NCBI RefSeq assembly: GCF_963675165.1
Contig: NC_087379.1
Location: 1,001,001-1,065,000 of the forward strand
DNA: 64,000 nt
Source: Halichondria panicea
Taxonomy: Eukaryota > Porifera > Demospongiae > Suberitida > Halichondriidae
Direction of reading: 5' to 3'
Positions within the stretch are counted from its first letter, which is position 1. Every line of letters begins with the position of its first letter. The translations under genes were made by a program, and so were the position numbers. This document shows positions 10,629-22,645 of this stretch, piece after piece. Under the pieces are notes generated by a model. It worked only from the letters and a program-made list of their open reading frames with translations, made no database searches and was not told where the DNA came from.

Positions 10629-13600
10629 ATGAAAATGTAAGGAGCTAGCTAGGTCTAGTGCAAGTGTACTCACCTAGATCTCCTTCTCCCACTCACTCAG
10701 TCTGGTGTGTGGAGATGTGGAGGGTCACTTCAAGCAACTATTTAGCAGAGTCCAGAGCATCCTCTCCAAGAACAAAGACTTTGAGGTAGCTACATACAAT
10801 GGATGCACACACTCACTGCAGTGCCAGTGCATTTATTGTCCCTTTATGTAGCTGCTGTTGTGTGTTGGATCTTTCTTTAGCTCTGACTGCCAGGAGGAGT
10901 GGAGCAAGTATCGGGAGGGGGTGGAAACAGGTAATTAAACGATATTAAATCACCTTCCTCTGACATTTATTACACCCCCATGCACAGTACCTCTACCAAC
11001 GTTCATCCTTGGCCTGTGTTGAACTGAGCATGGCCAGTTCTATGGAGACTTGTCACGTGATGGAGGAGAGCTTTGCCCCAATGTCACATGTCTAGGTACA
11101 GTGTATGCATGTTGTTAACCACTCTATCAGTACACACATGAGTCACACTCCATTACAGGTCAGCGTGGAGTGTACAGTGCGTCCAGTGGTCTGAGGGTGG
11201 CCTATCTCAGTGGGAGCTACCAGGGGAGGACCTATCAGCATCAAGACAAGGGAGATAATCTATTGGTCAGTTCTCTTCCCAATCACCTGGAGAAGTTGTT
11301 GAACTAGTTTTTGTTTCTCCCTCTAGCGACCATATTTCACTGACTCTGATGTGTCCTGGCTGGAGGGTCAGTGCAGTGGAGAGGGCTACCGTGGAGTGGA
11401 CATTCTCCTCACCTCTGATTGGCCCGGGGCAGTGGACAAGTTCACAGTGGCTCCTGTGAGACCTAGCTCCCAGTTATTGTAGGATGGACCAGTACCTTAA
11501 TAATACCTTATGCTCATGCAGGACGGACTGGACCTGAGTGCAGTGGGGGCAAAGCCTCTGAGTAAACTGGCCATGTGTCTCAAGCCACGCTACCATTTTG
11601 CAGCTCTACACCAAACCTTCTATGAGAGAATACCGTACAGGTACAGTACGTCCATCCCTGTATATTTAGAGTCTGCTAATAACAGGCTGAAAATAAGTAT
11701 ACACTTACGATTTAACATAATTATAATCTGAAAGGCATCTTTCTAAACATTCAGAAAATCAGAAAATGAATGTAATTGACCAACGGAGCTAAAGTTTTGA
11801 CCGTTCAAAAATACTTCATCAAAAATACTTCATTATAATTATACGCACATCTTACATGTCCTCATCTTTATATCCCTACACAGTAATACCTCCACAACTT
11901 TTGATGCTAACTGTATTGTGCTTCATTTCATGCAGGAATCATAAAATCCTCCAAGGCAAGCCACATCATGTGACACGGTTCTTAGCTTTGGCTCAAGTGG
12001 GAAATCCAGACAAGAAGAAAAGAGTGAGTTGAAATCATTCTAGTCCCATTAGTATTACATGTTATTAATGATGACATCATCTTCATACCTGCAGTACCTG
12101 TATGCATTCTCTGTCACACCCATGAGCTCCATGGACGAGAAAGAGCTGACTCAGCAACCACCCACTGCCACCAACTGTCCCTATAGGGATATATAGTTGA
12201 TACACTCAACTAGTCAAATCTTTGGTAAGGAAAACTATTATCCCATAATGTCTAGCTATCGTTGAAGGACCAATATACACATTTTCCTAACAAAACTTGC
12301 GTTATGTAGCACTCTGAGAGTCCTATCTCTAGATATCACCATCTGTGTTGTAGTTCAAATCCTCCATGTTTGCAGAGGTCAAAGTTTATTGTGTACCTAC
12401 TCCCACACACTGTGCAGAGGGAGTCTCAAGAGGAGGCTGGGCCTAACTTCTTCTTTGATCAGAGGGCTCTTGATTCTGCTCATCGCAAACAGAAGAGACA
12501 ACAGGACGGAAGACCCCCTGCAAAGAGACGACCTCCTCCCCAGCCCAGGGGGCCGTGCTGGTTCTGTCTGGGGGGCAAGGAGGTGGAGAAACATATCGTG
12601 GTCTCCATCGGAGATCATGTGAGATAGAGTGTGTTGTACTTGCTAATACTGCACATACAAAATACAATGTAGCTCACAAATAGCAGACCACTAACAGTTT
12701 GTATTGTATACCCTATATAGATGTACCTGGCTTTATCCAAGGGTGGGATGGTACCAGGGCATGTGCTGGTCCTACCCATCGGTCACTATGCAGCCTCCAC
12801 TGACGCACCACCAGTGAGTTCATGTGCTGTGTGTGCCACTGCTGTGTGTGTATAGTCATTGTTTGTATTGTGGAGAGTATGTTTCCATGCTCTGTGTGTA
12901 CTATTTAGCAGTCTGTAGTGGTCAGCCTGTAAGCAGGCCACCCTCTATAATACAGCCAGGTTAATGGGCCCCAAAGTCTCCATAGCATGTGTTTGGACCT
13001 GTGTTAGCAGACCACCTCTTTAGTACAGCCACTGTTGGTCTGCCCACTGTGTAAGCAGAGATCACTATACCATATATCATGCATGTACACTGTATGACCT
13101 GTGCTCTATTACTGTAAGAGGTTTTGGAGGAGCTTGGACAGTTTAAGAGTGCTCTGAGGAAGTGCTTCAACAGCAAAGATCAGTCGTGTGTCATCTTCGA
13201 GAGAAACTACAAATCACAGCATCTTCAACTACAGGTCAGTACCGTCAAGGCCGTATTATCATGTGATGTGATTGATACTGTATGGTTGGTGTGTTGAGAT
13301 TAGGCTACAAGGTTTTGAGGGCAAACAGAGGAATGTGATTTCTCTTGTTAATCATTGAATGGTTCAGGGACTCTTTCAGCTGCCATAACTTGAATTCTGT
13401 GTATTCAATTTCAACGGTTTTATGATTTTAGAAAGAGGCCATCTAGCAAAGATCGTGATATCGGTCTTTGCAATCTTATTTGTGAAGCCATTAGCATTCG
13501 CAAACTTACATAATTATGTTGAAACATTGTATAAATACGGTACATGTTAGTGTGTGTATGGTAGATGTGTTGACTGATAGTTGTGTATGGTTAGTGTGTG

Positions 13601-13797
13601 ATGGTAATGGTGGTCACTGTAGGTTATTCCAGTGACCAAGATTCCATCTGATGCTCTGAGACAAGAAGCCTTCATAGATTATGGGTGGAGTATGGGGGTG
13701 TGGCTTGAGACTGTGCCCAGGGAAACACCACCCTCAGAGGTAACACACACACATCATAGCTGTACCATGTTCTACGTACCATTCTCTAAGCCTTTTA

Positions 13798-14241
13798 TAA
13801 CCTCGATTCCAGGCCGATTAAAATACGGCCTGGTACCTATTGCATGGTGATAGTGCGCATGCGCTAGTTTATTCTCCAGAATCCTTTCTCTCATCTATTT
13901 TCTATCTATGTACATCAGCTTAGTATTGCGTTGTTTCAGAAGGCTTTCACACTAGTCTAAAGTCAGAAGAGGCTCTCATCTACCTCTATGACGGTTGTAT
14001 GGTCAGGCCTTCTAGACCAACACAATAGATGACATAAGCCACAGCTTCACAGAACTCAGTCATGGAGATAAAGTATTACGGAACATTATTATTCTTAGTA
14101 AATGGTATAATTTACGTTCGTAGTACGATTACCCATATTCTGAGTAATTTGAAGGGCATGCACACTATCACCCATGCAATACCAGGCCATATTTTAATGC
14201 GGCCTGTAATCGATGCTAATAAGCGTATAGAATAGTGGCTA
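13798..14241. mobile_element. MITE with TAGCC termini and 9-bp target duplication
   Basis: 444 bp in the intron after exon 13. Imperfect inverted termini of about 60 bp (TAACCTCGATTCCAGGCCG at left, reading TAGCC in other copies; right end ...AGTGGCTA) flank a noncoding core. The 9-bp direct repeat agcctttta lies outside both ends. The termini contain TGCGCATGCGC at 13854. A 9-bp duplication fits Mutator-like elements, but no transposase is present. Related copies: 21836, 35845, 44929, 60532. Confidence 0.8.
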
Positions 14242-14292
14242 AGCCTTTTAGTTATCAATACTTCTCTTTACCAGAATCTATTAGTTTTGCTA

Positions 14293-14448
14293 CACACACA
14301 CCGTCCCTGAGGGCCTCCCACCCACCCCCCCACACACACACACACCCTTCTGAGGGCCTCCCACCCACCTACACACACACACACACCCTTCTGAGGGCCT
14401 CCCACCCACACACACACACACACACACACAGATTGCGTACACTGGTGT

Positions 14449-14510
<62 letters not shown>

Positions 14511-14556
14511 CACACACACACACATATACCCTCCTCCCACACATACACACACAGAT
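14293..14556 (+). repeat. AC microsatellite with 3x gagggcctcccaccca minisatellite
   Basis: Long CA runs are interrupted by three copies of ctgagggcctcccacccac and by a partial duplicate of the next exon's start (cagattgcgtacactggtg at about 14430). It differs by 18 bp of CA repeat from its twin at 36340-36621, the only large difference between the two 15-kb duplicates. Confidence 0.85.
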
Positions 14557-15267
14557 TGCGTACACTGGTGTCCCATAAATTCTGGCAGAGTTTGATGATG
14601 GGGGAAATGTGTTCACAAGACCATTTTCTCACCAACTCACGCAGACAAACAACCAGATCACTGAATATAGGTTATAGTATGTTTCTACTACTGTGAGCTC
14701 ATGAGGTAAACAGCACTCTCAAGTGAGTAGGTAAGAACATATTCGTGAGTCTCGTCACACCGACAATGCACACCTCTAACCTTTCTATTGCATACTCAGC
14801 AAATGTCTCTTCCACAAATCTGTCATCATACCTATCGAGTGAACACACAAACTGTTCTAGTTCCTGGAACAATACGTACGGACGTTTCTCTCTCCAATTT
14901 GGAAGGTAATTAAAAACCAATTAATGACATGTTGAATGCTTTTATTGGTTGCAATATCGGCTGCAGGGAGGTGTTGGCTGCTCCTCTCGTTCTGAATCTG
15001 CCCAATCAGATCAACTGGAAGTCGTGTCTGGCAACAAAGGACGAGGAGACAAAAGCTGCTCTAGAAATAAGGAAAAACTTTGAACCATATTATTTTGATT
15101 TCATATGCAACTGACAACGATGATATTTTCACTTTTACAATTGTTTTGTGTATTAGCTAGTTGTCCAATAATAATTATGGTTGGCCATATATAATATAGT
15201 TATAGGAGTGCAGATCAATATCAGTGGGCAATTATTTTCCTTGTCCCAATGTTGTATTAGAATGCTG

Positions 15268-15345
15268 TCCATGAGCTGGAGGAGGGTAGTTATGCTGACA
15301 TTGCAATAGTCAATAAGGGGGAGGGGCTGGTTGCATGCTATACAC
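15268..15345 (-). pseudogene. 5' scrap of a lost DNAJC25 copy
   Basis: gctgtccatgagctggagga through gaggggctggttgca repeats the sequence just upstream of DNAJC25 copy 1 (about 6921-6992). It sits between a CWF19L1 3' end and a KK 3' end, just where a DNAJC25 gene would be expected in the ancestral unit. The body of the gene is gone. Similar scraps are at 37330 and 61456. Confidence 0.55.
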
Positions 15346-15484
15346 ACATTATATATACCTCTACTTATACTGTAACCTCTACTAGTAATTAGTACCATGC
15401 AAGCTAGTATAACATGTTTCACTCTAGAAAACAATTATCATGAAAATTTGGGTTATTTATAATTTTATAATTATACCAAAACAA

Positions 15485-18338
15485 TTAAGAAATAGTTGTT
15501 GCAGTTCTAATTTTATACACAGTAGATTGTCTTCCTTTGTTACTTCCCCCAATCATGAGGCACTCTGTTGGAGACAGTGACACAGTGGCAAGGTATGCTA
15601 TAGGAGATGGTAGATCACCAACATAGAGCCAGGAGTCCATCGAGGATGAGTAGGCGTAGATCCTTTGAGTGGTTTCACCTTCACTATCCTTACCACCAAC
15701 AGCAAATAGGGTGTCGGATATCGTTACAGGGGAGGGCCGGTAAGACGGTGTGTTGGATATTGTATTCCAGACAGAGTCGGCTTTGTTGGCACTCCCATCA
15801 TCCTGTCGGTCTGCTGAGATGAGCTTGTCGACTTGAGCAGCACACACCTTGTTTAGAAAATTGCCGTCACTTCCCCCCATTAGGTACACTGTTTTGTTGT
15901 AGACAATTCCTCTTTGGTCATAACAAGCATACGGTAGTCTGTCTGTCTCGCTCCACTGGGAGGTGCTGATGTTGTAGATCTCAACATTATTAGTGTATTC
16001 ACCAGAGTCCGCATCTCCTGCTACGATCAGATGTGTTGAGAGACTAACGACTGCTGGTGAATACCTCGCTGTGGGCATGGGTGGGATCGTCCGTTTCCAG
16101 TTCCTTCCTTTGTTAAACACATGTACCACGTTGGATTTAGAGAAGGATGAATCCAAACCACCAACTGCTGCCAGTTCACCTTTGACCTCTCCTAGACCAA
16201 AATAGCGTACAGGAAGTCTGGGCAGAGTTGACCAAACATCTTGTGGCGGATCGTAACAGTGGACACAGTACTCATCATCGTCATCACAGTATCCTCCACC
16301 ATAGTAGACCTTGCCATTGATGGTTACCGCTCGCCCAGTAGACATCTTCACTGGAGCCTCAGAGCACTGACTGTAGGACAACTGAACCTGTAGGGACTGG
16401 AGAATACAGAGAGTCAATAACTTGTGTGTTGCATGTAATGAATTTAAATAAGGGAATGTAATCACATGCAGGTTAACAATGTTATAAGGTTACCATGGCA
16501 ACAAAATTATTATAACAGTATCGATCCTGTGGAACATAATTTTCTGCTATTTAATTTGGCTCTTATATAGGAGTGGTGAATATAGCAGAATATATTCACA
16601 TGCTATAGCTAGCCATTATAATTACAAGCCACACTATAATACACACAGCTACTTTGACGAATTACTGAGCATAGCAAAACAGAATTATAAATTTGAGTTC
16701 AATTGGAACATTAAATAGACTAGGCACATTAGGTTGACTATACAATAAGAGATACGACGGTACAGATGTGTGCACTTAGTGGTGCAGTGTTGATGAGCTC
16801 ACCTGTGGTTTGCTGGTCAGGTAGTCTCTAGTTTTGGTGAGCTGGTCGTTCAAACTCTGAATGGTGGCTTCTTTCTTTTGAAGGGAAGTGTCCTTGGAGG
16901 CAAGCATCAACTCTTGGTGAGCAATAGTCGAATCTTTGTGAGCAATTGTTGAATCTTTGACAGCAATAGTGGAATCTTTTTGAGCGATAATAGAGTTTTT
17001 GTCAGCTTGTTCCTGTTCTAGATGTGTTTCCAGTTGAGCTATTTTCGTAGCTTTAGATACAAGCTCGTTTTGAGTGTAGTTGACGTTGGCAATTTGTTGC
17101 TCCACCTCTTCAGTGAGTTGCTTACATCGAGTTTCTACCTCAGTAATCCTAGCATCTTTGGAGAAAATAAATGCATCTTTCATGTTAACAATTGTCTCTT
17201 TATCTTCGAGTTGACCTTTAAGATCTTCATTCTCCAATTTAAACTGATCAGTTTCCACAGAGTGCACCAACTGCATACGCTCGACAGCATTTTCACTTTC
17301 TTCTTCTTGTCGTCTTTTCTCCTCCGCCAGTGCCTCGTTCTCTCCTGCTTTCTCCTGGATTGCCGAGTCCTTCCTCACAACCTCCTCCTCAAGCTCCCTC
17401 TTCTCTGTCAGTAGGGCACTCACTCGCTGGAGCATCTCCACTCTGTTCTCAAAGGAGGGAGGGTGTTCAAGTACCACACCCACCATCCGACCCACTATCT
17501 CCGCTGCTCTAGGCCTTTGCTGAGGGTTGTTGCTGAGACAGCGCATGATTAGGTCCATCAGAGGGTGGTCTGGGGAAATCTTTAGAAGAAACTCTTCACG
17601 TCGTTCAGCTTCCGTCACTGGTATCAGACCATTGGGATTGGTAGGATCGATTCGTGTCTGGCCGATACTTGGTAGTGGCCACTCTGCTGTGAAGGTGTGA
17701 ATCATCATGATCCCAAAGGAGAACACATCCACACTGGTGTCGTAGTGGGGGTTGGCAACCATCACTTCGGGGGGCATGTACGCTGGGGTACCAGGGGTCT
17801 CCGTCATTCGACTCACTTGAAGGGGGGTCAGGTTCAATATTCGAGCAACCCCCAGATCGGATATCTTGGCCGTCATGTTGGTGGACAAGAGGACATTGTT
17901 GGCTGAGAGGTCTCTGTGCACAATGACTGGTGTTTGGCCATGGAGGTAGACCAGGCCCAGTGAGACGTCATGGAGGATGGAGAAGTTGATCTCATCGGGG
18001 AGAATACCGTAGCGCTCGAGACAGCTGGTCAAGTTGGTGGGGAGGAATTCCATGACTAGGATGGGGAACTGAGAGCCTTCCTCAAAACAGACTCCCAGAA
18101 ACTGGACAATGTTGGGATGCTTAGTTTGACTGAGCAGGTGACACTCCTCCAGATACCTTCGTGCTGCATGCCCGATTCCAGTCTCGTAGAGAACTCGGTA
18201 AAGCTTCTTGCCAGCACATTTCAGTCCTCGATACTCTAGCTCCATGACAACAGCGTAGGAACCATGTCCAAACTCATTCTCAGTGATGCGAACTTGTCTC
18301 AGAGTGAACTGCTCGAAAGCTTGTGGATTTACAGCCAT
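15485..18338 (-). CDS. TKL-like kinase, coiled coil, kelch propeller (KK-B)
   Basis: Exon 18338-16803 (512 codons) joins exon 16396-15485 in phase for about 815 residues. The kinase region is nearly identical to KK-A and keeps the Gly loop (GHGSYAVV), AGKK, HRDLSANN, DLG and PPE. The coiled coil has three extra heptads of the form KDSTIAx. The kelch part shares long blocks with KK-A, but the loops after Gly-Gly differ: YYGGGYCDDDDE against YYGGGMCYDDDDE, VAGDADSGEYTNN against VAGGVLDDGDFTDN, AVGGKDSEGETT against AVGGEDSEGEVT. No stop or frameshift seen. The start is at MAVNPQAF as in KK-A, behind TTCCCACAG. Confidence 0.85.
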
Positions 18339-18400
18339 TGTCTTCGTTACTGTGGGAATAGAAAAGCACGCAATATTAAAAATGCAATCCAGCTGGATAT

Positions 18401-18676
18401 ATAACAAAAAAGAATCCTTTCACTATGTACGTCTAGATATATTAAAATTAATAATTATTGCCAAGACTTGAAAAACAAAGCCTTACAGACAGTGAGGCTC
18501 AGGTTTACAGGACAGCTATTCAGTTGAATAGTTGTTTAATTATAATTATAACAAAAAAGAATCCTTTCACTATGTACGTCTAGATATATTAAAATTAATC
18601 ATTATTGCCAAGACTTGAAAAACAAGGCCTTACAGACAGTGAGGCTCAGGTTTACAGGACAGCTATTCAGTTGATC
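18401..18676. repeat. 147-bp tandem duplication in the KK-B 5' intron
   Basis: ataacaaaaaagaatccttt through gacagctattcagttga occurs at about 18401-18535 and again at about 18548-18676 with few differences. KK-C has only one copy (40499-40620). The duplication lengthens the intron between the noncoding exon and the kinase exon. Confidence 0.8.
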
Positions 18677-18679
18677 TTA

Positions 18680-18854
18680 CCTGTACTGTAGAGAAACCTT
18701 GGTAGAGGTGAAGTTACAGAGAGATAGAGAACTGTAGCGGCCAACACAAGGAAAAAGTCAAGAGAACGAGATACGCCCCCTTCTTTGTGCAAGCAAAAGG
18801 GGGCGTGGCTACTTGCAAGGTTTTGTGCATTATTTAGAATACCACCAAGTCAAG
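18680..18854. promoter_or_regulatory. Palindromic bidirectional promoter, KK-B / CWF-B
   Basis: ACGCCCCC at about 18773 and AGGGGGCGTGGC at about 18798 are opposing GC boxes separated by about 17 bp, one facing each gene. The CWF-B ATG is at 18855. This arrangement is shared with KK-C/CWF-C. Confidence 0.55.
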
Positions 18855-21835
18855 ATGAAAATGTAAGGAGCTAGCTAGCTCTAGTGCAAGTGTACTCACC
18901 TAGATCTCCTTCTCCCCCTCACTCAGTCTGGTGTGTGGAGATGTGGAGGGTCATTTCAAGCAACTGTTTACCAGAGTCCAGAGCATCCTCTCCAAGAACA
19001 AAGACTTTGAGGTAGCTACATACAATGGATGCACACACTCACTGCAGTGCCAGTGCATTTATTGTCCCTTTATGTAGCTGCTGTTGTGTGTTGGATCTTT
19101 CTTTAGCTCTGACTGCCAGGAGGAGTGGAGTAAGTATCGGGAGGGGGTGGAAACAGGTAATTAAACGATATTAAATCACCTTCCTCTGACATTTATTACA
19201 CCCTCATGCACAGTGCCTCTACCGACGTTCATCCTTGGCCCGTGTTGGACTGAGCATGGCCAGTTCTATGGAGACTTGTCACGTGATGGAGGAGAGCTTT
19301 GCCCCAATGTCACATGTCTAGGTACAGTGTATGCATGTTGTTAACCACTCTATCAGTACACACATGAGTCACACTCCATTACAGGTCAGCGTGGAGTGTA
19401 CAGTGTGTCCAGTGGTCTGAGGGTGGCCTATCTCAGTGGGAGCTACCAGGGGAGGACCTATCAGCATCAAGACAAGGGAGATAATATATTGGTCAGTTCT
19501 CTTCCCAATCACCTGGACAAGTTGTTGAACTAGTTTTTGTTTCTCCCTCTAGCGACCATATTTCACTGACTCTGATGTGTCCTGGCTGGAGGGTGAGTGC
19601 AGCGGAGAGGGCTACCGTGGAGTGGACATTCTCCTCACCTCTGATTGGCCCGGGGCAGTGGACAAGTTCACAGTGGCTCCTGTGAGACCTAGCTCCCAGT
19701 TATTGTAGGATGGACCAGTACCTTAATAATACCTTATGCTCATGCAGGACGGACTGGACCTGAGTGCAGTGGGGGCAAAGCCTCCGAGTAAACTGGCCAT
19801 GTGTCTCAAGCCACGCTACCATTTTGCAGCTCTACACCAAACCTTCTATGAGAGAATACCGTACAGGTACAGTACAACCATCCCTGTATTATTAGAGTAC
19901 TAGAGTCTGCTTCTGTTGATTTTCTGAGTTCGTTCAAGTCCCAAATTTAGAACAGGAAATCAGGCTGAAAATAAGTATACATTTTTTATTCACAGAAATC
20001 AGAATTATGATTTGACCAACGGAACTAAAGTTTTGACCGTTCATTATAATTATACGTACATCTTACATGTCCTCATCTTTATATCCCTACACAGTAATAC
20101 CTCCACAACTTTTGATGCTAACTGTATTGTGCTTCATTTCATGCAGGAATCACAAAATCCTCCAAGGCAAGCCACATCATGTGACACGGTTCTTAGCTTT
20201 GGCTCAAGTGGGAAATCCAGACAAGAAGAAAAGAGTGAGTTGAAATCATTCTAGTCCCATTAGTATTACATGTTATTAATGATGACATCATCTTCATACC
20301 TGCAGTACCTGTATGCATTCTCTGTCACACCCATGAGCTCCATGGACGAGAAAGAGCTGACTCAGCAACCACCCACTGCCACCAACTGTCCCTACACTGA
20401 ACTAGTCAAATCTTTGGTAAGGAAAACTATTATCCCATAACGTCTAGCTATTGTTGAAGGGCCAATTAATATACTAATTTTCCAAACAAAAACTTGCGTT
20501 ATGTAGCACTCTGAGAGTCCTATCTCCATTTGTGTTGTAGTTTAAATCCACCCATGTTTTCGGAGGTCAAAGTTTATTGTGTACCTACCCCACACACTGT
20601 GCAGAGGGAGTCTCAAGAGGAGGCTGGGCCTAACTTCTTCTTTGATCAGAGGGCTCTTGATTCTGCTCATCGTAAACAGAAGAGACAACAGGACGGAGGA
20701 CCCCCTGCAAAGAGACGACCCCCTCCCCAGCCCAGGGGGCCGTGCTGGTTCTGTCTGGGGGGCAAGGAGGTGGAGAAACATCTCGTGGTCTCCATTGGAG
20801 ATCATGTGAGATAGAGTGTGTTGTACTTGCTAATACTGCACATACAAAATACAATGTAGCTCACAAATAGCAGACCACTAACAGTTTGTATTGTATACCC
20901 TATATAGACGTACCTGGCTTTATCCAAGGGTGGGATGGTACCAGAGCATGTGCTGGTCCTACCCATCGGTCACTATGCAGCCTCCACTGACGCACCACCA
21001 GTGAGTTCATGTGCTGTGTGTACCACTGCTGTGTGTGTATAGTCATTGTTTGTATTGTGGAGAGTATGTTTCCATGCTCTGTGTGTACTATTTAGCAGTC
21101 TGTAGTGGTCAGCCTGTAAGCAGGCCACCCTCTATAATACAGCCAGGTTAATGGGCCCCAAAGTCTCCATAGCATGTGTTTGGACCTGTGTTAGCAGACC
21201 ACCTCTTTAGTACAGCCACTGTTGGTCTGCCCACTGTGTAAGCAGAGATCACTATACCATATATCATGCATGTACACTGTATGACCTGTGCTCTATTACT
21301 GTAGGAGGTTTTAGAGGAGCTTGGACAGTTTAAGAGTGCTCTGAGGAAGTACTTCAACAGCAAAGATCAGTCGTGTGTCATCTTTGAAAGAAACTATAAA
21401 TCACAGCATCTTCAACTACAGGTCAGTACCGTCAAGGCCGTATTATCATGTCATGTGATTGATACTGTATGGTTGGTGTGTTGAGATTAGGCTACAAGGT
21501 TTTGAGGGCAAACAGAGGAATGTGATTTCTCTTTTTAATCATTCAATGGTTCAGGGACTCTTTCAACTGCCATAACTTGAATTCAATTTCAACGGTTTTA
21601 TGATTTTAGAAAGAGGCCATCTATCAAAGATCGTGATGTCATACAATATAGGTCTTTGCAATCTTATTTGTGAAGCCATTAGCATTCGCAAACTTACATA
21701 ATTCTGTGGAAACATTGTATAAATACGGTACATGTTAGTGTGTGTATGGTAGATGTGTTGACTGATAGTTGTGTATGGTTAGTGTGTGATGGTAATGATG
21801 GTCACTGTAGGTTATTCCAGTGACCAAGATTCCAT

Positions 21836-22406
21836 TAGCCTCGATCCCAGGCCGCACTTCCCGCTAGGGAAGTATCGACTGCTTGCGCATGCGCTAATAT
21901 CCCCCCGGTATCTGGGGGCTTTGGATAACATCGTTTATGCTCAGTAAAACTATGACATCACAACGAAAGGAAGTGGATTGAAGGAAGTAGATAGAAAGTT
22001 CGATTGAAGGTTTCTAGCCCATCGGATAGCATTCTCTGATAGCTACCCTTAGCCTGCTATGTTAACAAAAGACTCACAGCCTGCAACAGTGTGGATGACG
22101 ATCGTCTGAAAGGAGTGACGGCTGATAAGAGCCTATATGGACAGGCCACGCCCATTTAACACTAACTTTGGTGAAAGTCTACTATACTACTGCTACTGAT
22201 TCTATCAGAAGAAAATAGCAGTACAACAAACCTACACAGCTCTGTTTCTAGCTAGCTAGCTATATAGCTCTGTGTATGACTTTTAGGATATTTTCTCTGA
22301 TGTATCCAGTATTATAGGAATATTTACGGGGAAAAAATCCAATAATTTGGCGCATGCGCAAGCAGTCGATAGCAGGCCTTCTTTCAAAGGCCGGTGAAGG
22401 AGGCTA
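21836..22406. mobile_element. 571-bp MITE inserted in a CWF19L1 exon
   Basis: Ends TAGCCTCGATCCCAGGCCG and ...GAAGGAGGCTA are inverted. Inner arms share TATCGACTGCTTGCGCATGCG in inverted orientation. The 9-bp duplication agattccat is perfect on both sides (21827-21835, 22407-22415), and the uninterrupted exon in other copies shows the empty site. No transposase. Same superfamily as the 13798 element, but the core differs. Confidence 0.88.
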
Positions 22407-22584
22407 AGATTCCATCTGATGCTCTGAGACAAGCCTTCATAGATTATGGGTGGAGTATGGGGTGTGGCTTGAGACTGTGCCCAGGGAAACACCACCCTCA
22501 GAGGTAACACACTCACATCATACCTGTACCATGTTCTACGTACCATTCTCTAGGCCTTTTAGTGATCAATACTTGGTTTTGCTA

Positions 22585-22645
22585 CACACACACACACACA
22601 CACCTCTCCTCCCACACCACATGCACACACACACACACACACACT
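22585..22645 (+). repeat. AC microsatellites
   Basis: Two CA/AC runs separated by ctctcctcccacaccacatg, equivalent to those at 537-596. The rest of 22646-23870 repeats the gene-free spacer described for 508-1840. Confidence 0.8.

Larger units (their letters stand above)
10629..15114 (+). pseudogene. CWF19L1: CWF19L1-like gene with nonsense and splice lesions (CWF-A)
   Basis: Sixteen exons can be traced: 10629-10636 (MKI), 10701-10785 (LVCGDVEGHFKQLF), 10852-10930, 10988-11095, 11159-11265, 11327-11455, 11522-11640, 11936-12023, 12095-12224, 12418-12618 (GPCWFCLGGKEVEKH), 12721-12813 (LVLPIGHY), 13118-13234 (YKSQHLQLQ, the HIT-like motif), 13623-13739, about 14556-14690, 14861-14905, 14967-15114. 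Order and motifs match CWF19L1: a metallophosphatase-like N-terminus, then two CwfJ domains. Lesions: TGA at 11020-11022 (TGG in CWF-B), an insertion in exon 9 bringing TAG at 12194-12196, loss of the exon 12 acceptor (gtag to gtaa), and TAA in exon 14. It is divergent from KK-A. Confidence 0.85.

Noticed and set aside
12361-12420. Apparent frameshift at the start of CWF19L1 exon 10 in copies A and C (extra base in cctactccc)
   Set aside because: A better acceptor, ccacacactgtgcag, lies just downstream at 12417 and joins exon 9 in phase (VKSL/RESQEEAG). The indels then fall in the intron.
14268-14696. Long frames of His-Thr or Cys-Val repeats (also at 36282-36761 and 45517-45876)
   Set aside because: They are translations of AC/GT microsatellites on either strand.
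14699-14920. Minus-strand frame LPNWREKRPYVLFQELEQF...
   Set aside because: Antisense of the intron and exon 15 of CWF19L1; the plus strand encodes FSLQFGR with proper splice sites.
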